NCBI RefSeq assembly: GCF_001949145.1
Contig: NW_019091668.1
Location: 9,601-73,600 of the forward strand
Direction: 5' to 3'
Source of the DNA: Acanthaster planci
Taxonomy: Eukaryota > Echinodermata > Asteroidea > Valvatida > Acanthasteridae
Length of the DNA: 64,000 nucleotides
This document shows, piece by piece, positions 1 through 14,000 of this stretch (the first letter of the stretch is position 1; each line of letters begins with the position of its first letter). A model generated the notes under the pieces. That model was given only the letters and a program-made list of their open reading frames with translations, searched no databases and was not told the origin of the DNA. The position numbers were made by a program, and so were the translations under genes.

Positions 1-260
1 CCGATGTGTGTGCATGTTTGATGATTGCTGTTTTCTCACCGACTCCAGACAACCTTTATTACACGGCATCCACTCGAGTCAGCAACACATTCTCCTGAGG
101 ACGGCCAGAGCATACTGGCCGAAACGTCGAGTTGAACACTCACCGGTTCTTCTCAGAACCACACCTCTTCCCAAAAGAGAATTTTTACATGGTGTACCCG
201 CAAACCTACATCTTATGTACTTCCGCCATGCAAAGCTTCAAATCTTACTTAGTCCAAATA
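1..260 (+). mobile_element. Penelope-like terminal repeat fragment
   Basis: This stretch resembles a repeat that I associate with many marine invertebrate genomes, with a hammerhead-like core (see 72-132) followed by a short reading-frame remnant. Penelope-like elements are known to carry hammerhead ribozymes in their terminal repeats, which is why I favour that class. No reverse transcriptase is visible because the window starts here. It could instead be another dispersed repeat that shares this motif. Confidence 0.45.
72..132 (+). ncRNA. hammerhead-ribozyme-like fold (probably degenerate)
   Basis: The core order CTGAGGA (95-101), a hairpin GGCCAG/CTGGCC (103-108 with 115-120) and GAAAC (121-125) matches the hammerhead pattern CUGANGA, stem II, GAAA. 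A stem III forms between ACTCGA (72-77) and TCGAGT (127-132), continued by G78-C125 and T79-A124, with G126 bulged. That places C80 at the expected cleavage position. Stem I (81-94) pairs poorly and C102 is unpaired, so activity is doubtful. Confidence 0.45.
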
Positions 261-3200
261 AATGTTATTCTGTCTCTAATACAGTTCCGTTAATGAGAGG
301 GCTCTTACTATGTGAATAGCAATGAAATTCCCCTGGGCCGGCTTCCGTTTGCTCTGCCGACGAGCACTTTTGATAATTTAGAAACTGCGCAGCTAACAAG
401 GTAAGGCACGAAACATATCATAAAATTGCTGTTTCGTAGGCCACATAACAATTATCTCAAAGTAATCCGATTATCCCTACAAAGCAAAGCAAGGTTATTT
501 ACAGTGTACTACTCGTTACTGTTACCCAGACTACCGACATGGAACTGATAAAGAGGCCAGTACTGACTGGCATGGGAAAAATAAACGAAAAACATTGAAC
601 TAAGTCAAAAACTTCAACTTTGACTCTGAATCGATGGTATGGTGTCAGTATACTCTCACTACAGATCGGGGAGGTACTTTTAACTCAGTAAAGGAGCACA
701 ATTGAATTTTGGGCAGATATCCATATACGTGAATAAAATACTGCGCCGCCTTTTCTTGCAGCCTAACCTTTACAAAGTATAATATGAAACACGGAAATGG
801 CAGAAAATGTGTTAGAGCAATTCAAGTTCATGTCATTTTCCCATGCGTATTAGATAATATTTACTTCTGGTATTATTAAACCTATTGTTTATTTCATGGA
901 CCTTAAACGACCCCCACAGCGGAATTTTTTATGTACAAGTACCACTGACGAAAGAAAACTTACTTCAGGATTCAAGACTTTCCTCTTCAAGATAACTGCT
1001 ATGATTATGGATCCCGACCCCAGGACGCTGCGAATGTCAAAATATTTATATAGGTATATAACCTATTTGCACTTCAAGTAAGAAAAGTTTTAAAGACAAA
1101 ATGTCGCAATATCCCACACAGATTAATTTTGACTTATAATTACTTCAAAATAAAGAAAAAACAGCAGAAAAGCGAAAACGTTACTAGCACTCACAAAATT
1201 ATATATATTCAGAAATTATAGAATTAGCTTACAAAATTTTTATTTTCTCATTCTTTTTACAGAAAAGGGGTCATAAGTACCCAGGCATATATTTTGTGTG
1301 TGTTGTGATCAATTCCGAATTGTTAAATATGTTTGGACACTAATTTATCTGTGTTCAAGAAGCAGAGTTCAACTGATCGTGTAGGCTACGCTAAATAATT
1401 CCCAGGTAATTCCCACGTGCTGATACAAATACCTGGCGATATGCGATGAACCTTGCACCCACCCACTTTACAAAAGTGCATTGCTTTCAGACATCCAGTA
1501 TACCAACGGATTTGTTCCATAGAGTTATCAGTTATTTTCGAAAACCCTTTTTTAAAATTACTCCATCCCTTCGGAAATGTAGTTCACGAAAGCATTGGTA
1601 GGTTTTCTTTTTGATTTTTTAATCTTTGATTACTTACCTAAGGCTTGAAGCCGTCAGCTCTGCAATTCGAACATCTTGTTGCTGTAATAATGATTTCAGT
1701 TCATCACACGATGTTAAATTCGGAGTTACCGTAGAAATGTAACACTAAGAAAATTTAACACTATGAAATTGAAAATGATTTGTTTTATATACAAAAGGTG
1801 GAGTGTAGTAAAGCAAGAAATATTCTGTTTATCGCTGCATTTCTATATTTAATAATAGATTTTTTTCGGGGACTCCAAGGTTTTCCCGGCATGGATTTCT
1901 GTACAATAAGTATTCTTTGAATAGAACACGACAACAGGAAACTAAAAGGGACCTATAGGGCTTTCAACTTGATAAAAATATAAAAAATCGTATATAAACA
2001 GAAAACCCACCAGCTCATCTAGATTGAAATAAAAATCAATCGATGGGCTGAATGCAATTCCCGAAAAATTATAAATGAAGAAACAATACACCAGTGTTTA
2101 TCCTTGATAACAGGAAGGTCAATTGCAATTCCATGTTTTATACATTGATTCACCCTCTTTAATACTATTACTTACTGAGATTTTCTATACAAGCAAACTA
2201 AAGGTGGCTTGATTAATATCTAAATTAATGCATTTGGTTATTTTAGTTTCCACGACTGACACTGAAAAAGGAGCTAACGAGGATGTGCCTTCTAATTAAT
2301 ACGGTTGTACATACTGTTTACTATAATTAGAAACTCAGTCATCAGTTCAACAGCGGGTATTAAAACACACAAAAGCTTCAGTCACAATCCTAAGCCTTCG
2401 GTGTATGTAAATGATTTTGAAAGCAAATAGCACCAGTAAACATTGGCCTCTTTCGAAGCAACATAGAATGACTGCAGACACCAATTCATTCTTTGTCGGA
2501 AGAACGACAGAAATTTTCGTACTTACTTGGGTTAAGTTGAGCACCGAGTAATTGGGGTTGTTAGATGTAAAGTTTCCCATCTTTTTCAAGCTGGAGATGT
2601 GTATGTATATAAGCTTCAATAGCCGCCAATCTATTAGCTTACGGTGATTTGAGTTAACGTTTATAATTACAGACCAACTGCTGCCTTTTGGATAGTGCCT
2701 ATTAATCCTTACGAGGTGAACCACGAATGCATCATTAAAAACAGGTTGGGCTAGGTCGAACGTTACACGGTTTCAGTGAATGATTATATAAATTCGTAGG
2801 TCACTGCTCTCACCTTTGCCTGATATCCAAGTCGAGCTTCAGATAAAAGTACACTCTTTATCATCTTTTAGATGAACTTTGGACAAAATGAAAGATAAGA
2901 GTGCTTTTCACCAATGTAAAGTGAAGTAAAACTTAGTTTGGATTAGTCTAAAGAATACAACATACACTACTCCCTCGAGGCTTAAGAGATCTTTAAAGTG
3001 CATGGATAATTTGTCGCAAGTCGCAATTAGGAATAATTTTGTTTCACTCTGGGCTAAGGCACAAAGAGGAAGCTCTTTTCATTCAATACATTTATTTGAA
3101 AAAAAATACTATGCAAATAACAATAATAACAGATCATGAGGACAATAATCAATTTCACTTTTATGTGTCAGCAGCCTTGGCTAGTAAACTAAACAGGTAT

Positions 3201-4410
3201 TACCCTGAATTTTAATGTTACAAATCTGTAGGTAATACAGGTGCTTTGTTTGGACTGTATTACGTTTCTGAAATTAATGCAATCAAGGCAGAAATTATAT
3301 TAATGAGTTACGTTTAATTCAAACTCTTTTCAAAATAAGAAAGTGACGTGGCTAGAATATGTATTAATCATACAGCATAGTGCCTTGCTTGATCATTGTT
3401 TCTAACATCACATGCAGTTGCATTGATCAAGATTTGTCTGTGTATGAAATACACAAAAATGTTAGTGGCAAATCGATATAACAGGATAAACTTTTAGAGT
3501 GGACAAAAGTAAAAGGAAAATAAAGCATATATAATATTTCTATATAATATACAAGTTTAATTAATTGCACAAGCTGGATGATGACCAAGAACTTGTTTCT
3601 GCAAGGAAAGATATGATGGTCTCTGGCGTCTTGAAATAAGAGTTCCTGGGAACCAGGCGTGGAAAGCGACTCTTTTATCAAATCAATACCGAGTAAAGGT
3701 ATATTACGCTTTTGTTAGATGTTCTAAAATCACACGTGTCCCTAATGCAAAGTTACAATAAAATGGACCAAGTAGACTCTACATATGATTCTTAGCCACT
3801 ATGGAATACACATCCAAACAAGAATAAGCCTCTATGGAATTGATACTGATCGTGAAAATTCCTTGAATTCATGATTTCCAAAATTACACGGGAGAGTCTT
3901 ACCAAAGCCTCACATCCAAGTAAGGTTATATATTTTTTTAAAACAATACTTTAACAGTTTTCAAATAATTCGATCGTGCGCATGGGCCTAATTCGTTTTT
4001 ATGCATAACAGTTGTCATGGCGACCACCAGTTAACAATATAGCCGACGCCGACGAAACTTCTGTAAATGCATCACAAAATGTAATAACGCTACAATTTAC
4101 AAGACAACAAATGATTTTAAACGTCATGACAACCCCTTCGATTCTGTCCTCAGCTTGGAGGACAACGGCTAACTATATTCTTGTGATCTTCAAAAAGAGT
4201 GCACGGAAGCGAAATGTACGCGTAATGAATTATTAGATGCTCAACACCTTCAGCTTGAAATTATGATAAATGTATTTTACTTCGGACGTACGTGTATTTT
4301 AGAGTATATTTCCATATGTGCACAAACCTATATTTCCTCGAAACCTAACTACCCGCGAAATATTGTACACTTTTAACACAGACGGACTACTTTCATCTTT
4401 AATCAAAGGT
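261..4410. other. non-coding region downstream of CLCA
   Basis: AT-rich sequence with many stops in all frames. I see no conserved exon, RNA gene or clear transposon. It should contain the 3' untranslated region of the minus-strand CLCA gene next to 4411, but I could not assign a polyadenylation signal with confidence. Confidence 0.5.
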
Positions 4411-5021
4411 TTAAATCTCCTCCAGCACCCAAGCGTCACTAACCCTGTCAGTAGTAGGTCGGGCCTTCGTATGGGATACAACCTGACCGTCGACATAGTT
4501 TCTTTGATTCCTTCTCTTGGTTGTGCAAGCGACAATTAACACAATAATCGAAATTGCCATCAGTATGACAGCAACACCGAGCACAATGGCCATATTCTTA
4601 CCAAGGACCGTCCAGTAGTTGTTAGTTTTAGTAGATGATGCGCAAGTGGTGATGCTTGATGCGCTGGTTGATAAAGTAGATATTGTTGGCGTTGATGAAA
4701 TAAGTTGGGTTGCGAGTGTGGACATCATCAGGGTGGTGGTGGGACTGGCACCATAGTCAACAACGACAGTAGCAATGTTGGATGTTTCGCCAGCAAGCTC
4801 AGAGTCATCAATTGCTCGGATACGGAAAGCCAGAAATAGCATGAGATCCTTGGGGTCCACTGAGAGCATGGTGGGTATTTTCAAGACCAGCATTTCTTCA
4901 GACCCGCTTTCTTGCGGCGCTGAAAGGTCACCGGATATGATGTCACTAACATCGATCTCTTTGGCGTTGCTAAAGTCTGAGAAAAGTTCATTGAAGCTGT
5001 GGCTGTACCTGAGGTCATACT
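4411..5021 (-). CDS. CLCA exon 13 (last): FnIII end, Ser/Thr stalk, TM helix, tail, stop
   Basis: The acceptor GGCAG at 5022-5026 opens at phase 1. The frame encodes residues 837-1038, with AIDDSELAGETSNIA as the typical end of the CLCA fibronectin-like domain. A Thr/Ser-rich stretch, a 23-residue hydrophobic helix and KRRNQR on the cytosolic side follow. The stop TAA is at 4411-4413. The helix predicts a type I membrane protein, as known for vertebrate CLCA2, rather than a fully secreted one. Confidence 0.9.
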
Positions 5022-8000
5022 CTGCCGCTTAAATACAAAACCGGTAAGAATTGAAAAAGAAAGATTGAAATTTTTCTTCACAACCTCAATGACACAGAGA
5101 AAATAGGATTTTGTATCATTTGGTGCCAGTAATTTAATTAAGCAAGATAAAATTTCATTCAACAACAGGACAGTGTATAAAGCACCATGTAATATTCGAG
5201 ACATCTCTCACAAATAACGAGTACACATGCATTCGCAATGTCTCAGTTTTAATTAAAGCCGAATTATGTCACCGTCTTGAGCTGGTCTCGACTTCGATCA
5301 TTTGAGTTGGAGATTGAGATGTCTAAATTGGGCAGAAACGTTTTTTGTATGGTGTTATGCGACAGAGCTAGACTGGATAGGGTTAGTATTTTGGAGTACC
5401 GATTATGTTATGGAAAATTTTTAGAATAGGATTTTTGAGAGGATCACCACTATTATGTGAAGTATGTAGTACCTGTCCCGATATCAAAATCGTCTCCTGG
5501 TGCCGTCCATTGCAGCGTCAGTCTTCCTTCATACCTCGAGAAACTCGCCACTCTCAGATCGTTAACCCGTGCTGGCGGAAACATATCCACCTCGTTCATC
5601 TTGTCGGGATCTGGTGCTGAGACTACAGTGAATTCTACGGGTTGAGTGGCTCTCATGAAGGCGTCTACATCTACTAACACTGGTTCTTTTGTGTTATCTG
5701 ACATTTAAAAGAGATTACTAGGAAATTTCTGAAAACGATCTTACAGTTTCCGAATCACGTGTCGAGAGGATCTGTACATGTAGGTGTTTCCGTTTTCGTT
5801 TTAGGTTACGGTTCCTTATATAAATGTAAATCAACTGTAAGCTTAGGTACTTTATTGAAATTTTCGCCGGGCATTGTCCATAATTTTGTTTGAGTATTCG
5901 AGTAAAACGTAAAAGTGTGACTACAAATACTGGTTACACCAATTGCAAATCTGAAATATTTTAAGTTACCATCTTAAAATCTCAAATGATTCAACAATTG
6001 GGATATCGAAAGCCTAAGAAAATATCTCGAAAATAGCAATTTTAGACAATGAGATATCGACAGCCATTCTTACTCCAATTCTGTGGCATCACTCCTCCTA
6101 ACGTCTGCGGAAAGGTTATCTTCTTTGCTTGACCTACAGCCTTGTTTTCTACCTCGAATGTAACCTTGTAAATTCCGTCACCGGTGAAACTTATAAAATA
6201 GGCTGAATATATGCCATCATCCTTTTCAGTATCTGCACCTGGAATAATTAATAGGAGTTTTCATAATATAAAAATAAATAATTTTCAGTTGCCTCTGTTA
6301 TACAATAATGCTTCGAAGTAATTTAAGACCCATTTAATAAAATCCATTAACAAAATATTTGTGACGTATTCTTCGTGTCTCTCAACGGAGTGGCACGCAA
6401 CTTCCAGGTGGCAAGCCCCCCAGTAGATACTCGTGCCCTCCGAATGCCCCATTTCAAATGTCCTACTTACGAGCCTCATGCAATTTTCAAAGCCTCTAAA
6501 AAATATGGGGACATCCCTCAATGGGAAACCCCCTACCCCCCACCCCACCTCACCCCCACTCCAAATTTCGCCAATTTGCGATTTGAGCGCACACTTTATT
6601 CTTAAAAAAAAATCGTACCCGTTCCAAGATCAAATAGTTCCACGACAATAGATTCCGAAAAAGCACCATCCCCGGGCCGTTCGACCAACGCCTTTACCTC
6701 CGCCCTAATGACAGGGAGCTCGCCCTGCGTAACCTCGCAGTATATGATTACTCTTTGTTCCGCTGTAAAATTTACCTGAAGGAACAAAAAAGTACAGGAT
6801 GCTTAGGGTTCTTTAGTACAAACTCAAATATTCTCTAAGGTATGCGTGTTAAAAACTAGGTGTTAAGTTAAATAGTTCATGTAGGTACATCATAGTTGGC
6901 TGACAAAGGTCTACTCGAAATATCTTCCCTAGATACTGATAAAACTGAATGGCACCACTGTTATTTCCAGTAAACTTTAAAAAGTACATGCGTCTACTAA
7001 TTTAGTGCTTTTGAGTTATTTTAATATCACGTCTTAAAGGGTTACAGAAATAGAAAACATCTAGTTCAAGTAAAGTATTTCAAAATAAAAATAAATATGT
7101 AACCATTTCAAAAACATCATAAATTTAATGTCACCCGTTATTGTGACTCCAAAATGAATAAAAAGTTTCTGCATTTCCCCGCCCACAAAGAAATCCCCTT
7201 TTGGCCGTTCGCGCTCCCAGGATGATTGAATGACGTCGTCGCCAGAATGACGCATGTACAGTGTACATGTACATAGCGCAGAGTACATGTACATGTACAT
7301 GCAGTATCGCATGCAATAGACTACGTTGTGTTTGATGAAGCTTGGTCCACAGGCAAAAAGTCTTTAAAGCATGTTAGACTATTATCAACTTTAATAGTTT
7401 AGGGTTAGTGAATTGTGCGAGACGTCCCCATTGTTATACCTGAGTTTTTCTGATAATGCCCTTGGCTCGAAGGGGTGGTACTACAGGATCAGAGGGCTTG
7501 GAGTACACGTGAGCCCGCATCGTTTGAGGCTGCATATTCATGTTTTGAATGTCGTAAAACCAGGTTCCAGTCTAGTACGACGATAGAGAATAGAACTCAA
7601 TAACATCAGAGTTATTTATGTACATTAAACATCACAGAGGAGGGCATAATGCACGATTTTGTAAAAACTTTCACTTATTTCCAACTCTGCAATAAATGCT
7701 GAGACAAATGCAAAAATATTACTTAAAGTCGTGCAACCATATTCATCACTTGGGTCTAAATGGGCACTGATCGTGTTTTAGTCCAGAACTTACCCAAAGC
7801 TTAAGGGGTGACCAAAAGACCTGAAGCTAGGTATATCATTTTTTAAAAGTAAACATTAATCACGTCTCATGAAGTTTCGATCCAGAGACAAATTTGAGAA
7901 AATACGAAACCCAAATAGTTTTTTGGTATATAATATAAGGATTGTAAGATAAACGGAATATAGACTCCCGCTGGACAGAGCAAAAATGAGTTGTGTTACA

Positions 8001-11000
8001 TTCAAAACATCTCCGCAACGCATGAATGCGATTTTCTACTTTTGAAAAGATCACATTTTAGGCATTAATTTAATACCAAAAGAGACAATTTCTATCAATT
8101 TGTTTGGGAGAATAAAAGAAAAATTGGGGGGTTGCCCTTTTTTTGGAGGGAGGGCCACCCTGTATAACCTGATACCGAAGGAAACCATTAATCTTGCCTG
8201 ATTTCTAGGTGCAATTATTGTTGGTCTTCTCCTTTATGATCAGAAGTTGTTTGTTTCATTCGAATGAAATTAGTGCCAGCTATCGTTTCAGTGTGTTTTT
8301 ACACGTTTACTACGGCTGTCAACAAGACTATCCTTTCTGGATAAATGTATGAACATATATATATTGGTTATATATGCTAAAGGGTCTAACTCACATCAGT
8401 CCCTATACCTGTGCAATTCCTGTAATTCGAATTTCGATTTGCCGACCATCCGTGTCCACGGAGTACTCTGGCCTTCCAGGGTCCAATATGAATCCTTCAG
8501 GTGTCCGCACAACCGCCGTTGCCTGCCCAATCTCCCAAATGAATCGGAAAATGGTCTCATAACCCACAGTGTTGTCAATATGCACGTTGTTAGTACCATT
8601 GCCATTTCCGCGTAACATTTCCGATCGCCGGACAATCTGAAAGGGTAGCACGTGCAAGAAAAAATCTCGTTTCCGGAAACCACGGTAAATTTTGACATTG
8701 CTATTGCGATTTGATGTTGAAGACATGAAATGTGTAAACATGATACACATATTTCAAATGTTGGATATGATCTGTAGTCAAACAAGAACGGATACGAAGT
8801 ATTTGGGGCAAATCTGGCAGGCTATTAAGTAAACAAAATTTATTGGACATTAGCCATTTTAGACAAAATTTATATATGGGATTTTATGCATAAAATATAA
8901 AGAATCAATATTAGAAAGCAAATTCCTGTGCAGCATATCCTACTGAAGGAGGTTGCACAGTAGTCCACATATTCAGAAAATATAACAAAAAATATTGCGC
9001 AGTGCGTCCACTGCGGAATGCCATAGGGTTGTGTGCGGAGCTCCTGCATCATGTACTTAGGTTGTCAATGTTATCCAAAAGTGCAAGAGTTATTGAGAAA
9101 TTTGTAGTTTTGCATGAATGATAAGTCGTTAAACTGCGGGGCGTTTGCAGCAGTGTCACAGAAATTTACACTTATTTGCCTACCGTTATAAACCTTTCCC
9201 AGTCTTGAAACTCTTCGTCTTCCATTTGCATGGTCGTAGGTTTCTCGGTTGCTATGGTGTCGTTCTCGGCAAAAGGAATGAAGAAAGAGCCACCGCCACC
9301 CTCGCTGGGTAGGTGAAAGTTCTCATCCACATTCGTACTGTAGGCCAAAGCGTCCACATCTACTCCTTGATTTCGAACACCTTCAAAGACCTCACTAAAA
9401 AAGGGTGCCGTGTCCTCTAAACCGTCACTCATCACAAGAACCACGCCTCCTGCAGGAGACTCGCCGTTAGTTGACAATGCCTATTTGCGGTAAAAGGGAT
9501 CATTTCTTTATCCTTTTTTTCAATTTTGTAACTTATGTTGGTTTACTGACTGAAATTTAGTGAAAAACTAATGCATTAGTATTTGGGGTGGTACAAATTT
9601 TTCAAGGCAAGTATTCTCATTTTCCACACCTCATAAAAGTCCTGACGTAACATTGATTAATTTTGCTATATATTTTCATAGAATAAACACATTGTGACTC
9701 TACGCATTGTTTGACCCATTTTGACCCAATGGAACTCATTTTCATTGGATCTTTTGAGCAATTATTCAAGATACAGCAAATAGAAATGCTTGGTAACAAC
9801 TAGCTGAAATTAATCACATGCAATGAACGAACTGCAGAACAGTTTGCCTGAAATTCTCTATGCTCAGACTGTTATGCTTAATACAGCTCATGTCGATGCC
9901 TGCAGGAAGTGTATTGTGTCGTTAATACAAGATACCTTGTTAGTTTTTGCTTACATCTTTTATTACTGACATTGAGACACTCACCGTCAGTGCTTTCAAA
10001 ATTCCCGCTCCAATACTAGAATTGCCATCAGCAACGTTAGGTAGTTTGTCCACCAGTTTCTGCCGGCTACTCTTGTATCTGATACAATTTGATAAATGGT
10101 GTTACAGCGTTTGGGTCAGCCTCCCCCTCGCCATTATGATGGGCTTTGTCCAAAGGTTTAAGGAACCCCCCAAAATTTTGTGTGTACGATTATGAACGGA
10201 ACAAAGAGATTACATGGCTTCAACAACGGCGACAAATACAGTGCTCCCTGCACAAAAAGAATCGAACTCCCCTGTTAAGTCAAAATGATCTTTTACCGAT
10301 ATTTTAATTTGTTCAATGGGCACACTATCTAGAAATTTCGATTCATAGTTTAGGAGTCACCGTGTAATTTAGTTTCAGTGCACACGTCATCCCAAAGTCG
10401 TAAGTGGAATTCATTCAATGCATTATTTAAATTTACTTTATAGGCTCTAATGGGTTTTCTATGAGTATTTCGGGATAGGTTTAAGTATTTAATGAGGTAG
10501 AAAATATAGCAAAAGCAGAGACAATTTACAAAGTTATGGTTGTATGCACATGTCAAGGTGTAGGGTTTATCGGGCATCATGCACATGTACAACTGCACAC
10601 AAGGTTATTATCATCCATCCTGTTAATTGTTTCTTATTCTGTGATTAGTTATGATTGCTTAAATTTTATTAGATAAACAAATTGTCGTTGTTGATTCATG
10701 TTGTTTAATTTGTAACTATTAAAGGCCAAACTCTGTACATTTGTGTACTTTTTGTCGACAGATTAAACCGTGTTCAGCGTGTTCACGATCACCAGCTAAC
10801 ATTCATGTCAAGTTCATGGCATGGACATCCGTCATCCGTCACACCCCCACCCTGGATAATAGCCCTATCAAGAACGTGCACTTTGGATCACAGAATGGGA
10901 AAGTTTTCAGGACAGAAGATCTGACTTTTTAATCTTTCGAGATTTGCAAAAGCGGTAGCTTTTATCCACTCCCTGCGCCTCTGTCTCTGTCTTCATGTTA

Positions 11001-14000
11001 GCAATACGGACGATTCACAATAGTGCGCCTGCAAGAGTTTGCAACGCGTTACAATTGGCCAATCACAATGCGCTAAATTCTTCGACCCAATGCGCGTTTG
11101 TAAAGGATAAGCAGATTTCTCGCGTTGTAATTGGCCAACGTGTTGCAAAACCTTAGAGGCGCACTATTGTGAATAGCCAGTATTGGGGAAACAGAAAATA
11201 TAAAGATCACCCTCTAGATAATTTGGAGGCCTATGGGCTGTCTCATATCTTTTTTTTTTTTTAAATATTAACCCTACACGGCATTGTTTCCTCTGATTTC
11301 CTTGGTGCCAGTTGGACGCTCCATTTTGGAGAGTGGTATTACAACTGTGTGAATTGTATTTGTTTTGACCCAAAAGCTGTTGTAAATGGTTCAAAGTTGC
11401 TACATGGATGTCCTCCACACTCCCAAAGAACAGAAACGGCATTGAATTTTTTTTTAGGTAACTCCCTGTGTATACAGGGAGTAAACCAGGCTTTTGAGCA
11501 GAACAGAGGTAGGATATCATGGAAGGTTTTGATAGTTGGCCGTATTTTTTTAATCAAGTAATTCACAAAACGGCACTCCAAGTTAACTCTGAAGTTAAAG
11601 GGAACTCAAAATTGTTCTATTAGAGCAGAACGTTTAATAGGCACGTACCTTCTGAGGTCGTACCTCATGAGGCTTACCTTATTTTTGTGAGTGGCGCCAA
11701 AATTGATGCAGAGGCATTAAATGCTACCAAAGCCACCCAGGTATCCATAGGCAGAACATCAGTCAAGTAATAAGCGCTTGCTCGGAGGAGCTTTTGAAAC
11801 TTTCTGTTATCCTACAGGTTGAAGCATTGACATAAACATAAAAAATTATTCCATTCAATTTGCAAAAAACAAAATACCGGTCTGTTTTTGTACAACTGCT
11901 TCGCTACTTTATTTAAACCAGTGCAAGTTAAATAGGTCAACAAGCAACTTAACTGCAACTTACATTCATGCTTTTAGACGCATCCAGAACCAAAACTACC
12001 CTCATCTTCTTCACCCGCTTAACTGTGAACTGGGGAAGTGTGGAAGCGACCGTTCGAGTTGGGTTAGCACCATTAGCGAAGTCCTCTGTAGCCAGCATAA
12101 CATCCCAGGCACTTCGACTGTTGCACAGAGTGTTGTGACGGTTTGGAGCTTCGGGGTTATGCAGGGATCTCACGTCACCGCTAACATTGCTATGGCAAAA
12201 TCCCGTAATCTGTCGGAAATCATCACAGAGCAGAAAAGCAATGCTGGTTAAATTAAATTGAAATAACTCGATGACCAAAGCTATCAGTATTTAAAGACTG
12301 CCAGACAATGAACTAAATTTCTCGTCGTCGTTTGACAATGCAATGTATGTAACAATTCTTTATTACCGGTACCGAACGGTAATGTTTCCTTCTGTTTAGT
12401 TTATTCTACATCTAACGCTTATAACCTCTCAAAGTAGGGTTCTTTTTAGGAATTGGACACAATTAACCCAAAAATCCTCTGATTTCAATATAATTTAACA
12501 TACACTCTAGGGGATGAGGGTTAAAAAAATAGAAGCATCAATAATAGCCTACTTAGCCATTTTGATTTCATTGCAGTCGTAATAAAATCTTCGAAAAAGG
12601 CCCGCCTTTAACTGAATGGTGAAATTATAAAAGAATTCAAATTCCAACATTTAGTAACTTACATGATGCACGTATTGGGGAGAAATAGGGTACCCAAAAT
12701 GGAAATTTTAGTCAGATATACACTGATCACGTTTGCCGAAATTACCCATCAAATTTCACCTGGTCAACGTAGTGTGCATACATGAGTGAGCCCGATGCGC
12801 CTTGAGCCTGAACGCCATGTGGTTGAAATCGGCACCTATGGTCCGGTAGGTGTCCCACGTTGTCCCAAATCTCACACTGGATATCAGCTGCAGGTTCCCC
12901 AAATGTCGGCCTTTGTTGCAGGTATGGCAAAACATCTCCAGTCACGGCTTTTGAACATCTGGTAGGTTCCACACTTCCGGTGTTGGTGAGATAAAAATGA
13001 TGATCATTCGATCTGCTTGGGTACTCATCAAACAGACCCCAACGAAGGTGTCCCCACTCGTGCACCAAAACTCGACCTAAAATTTGAAAAGAACATCTAC
13101 AGCTACCAAAGCGAAAACAAGTGTTGTCCCAAATATCATTGCCTGTAACCGAAGTTTCTCCCATGGCACCATTGCTAATCAACCAAATCATCAGAATCAA
13201 GCATTTTGGACTTATTTATTTACTGCAAACTGACTATGTGAAAGTTATTAAATTCATTCTAAATATTGTAATAGCTATCATTTCTCCTTATATTTAGTCA
13301 TGACTTGTAAATTTACATATCTATTGGAGCTGGGAGAGGCTATTTGCCCCCGAAGACAAGTTACAATATTTTAGTGAAAGTGAATATTAAAAACTGTTTT
13401 TGAAAACAATGGATTATAAGCTGCAAAGACAGTCCTGTATTAGGCGAGCTGGAGGTCTAAGGTCTATTTGAATTGAATTTTGGGCTGACTTCGAGTGGCA
13501 AAAGGCTGCGAAATATACGCTACACTACGAACACTGTGTTTCGAACGAAAGCCCTGTTCTTGTGGGCGCAAACCATATTCTCAGAAGACAAACAAAACCT
13601 TACTGAGATTTCCCCATGGCCCCTGGTTCCCCTGCCTAATGAGCTCCTTCGTTAGATGAAGATAGGACCCTTCCTCGCCGCACATTCCTGGTTGCTTAAC
13701 AAATGGCTGAGCTGGTATGTAGCGATTGGCCGCAGTATTTACGAGTATATTAGCAGTGTAGAAGCTTTCAAACATTGCTGGGAGGTAAGAGGGATCGTCG
13801 GCCCAGGACTGCGGGAGGAGGATAGTAATATCATGGAAGTACACTCGGTGATCACTCGCTTCGTAAAGGAATGCTGAGGCCTCTGTAAACATAACCTGTT
13901 GAGAAGATTTAAATTTAATTTAAACTCTACGGAAAGGTTGAGAAAACAGGAAAAAAAGGGAATCACAATGAATAGAAAATACGTGAACAATGCAAACGTT

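Noticed and set aside
4012-4236. Plus-strand open frame of 74 codons
   Set aside because: No conserved motif, no splice context and composition like the surrounding non-coding DNA.
4318-5032. Plus-strand open frames over the CLCA last exon
   Set aside because: They are antisense shadows of the minus-strand exon 13, which has family similarity and intact phase.
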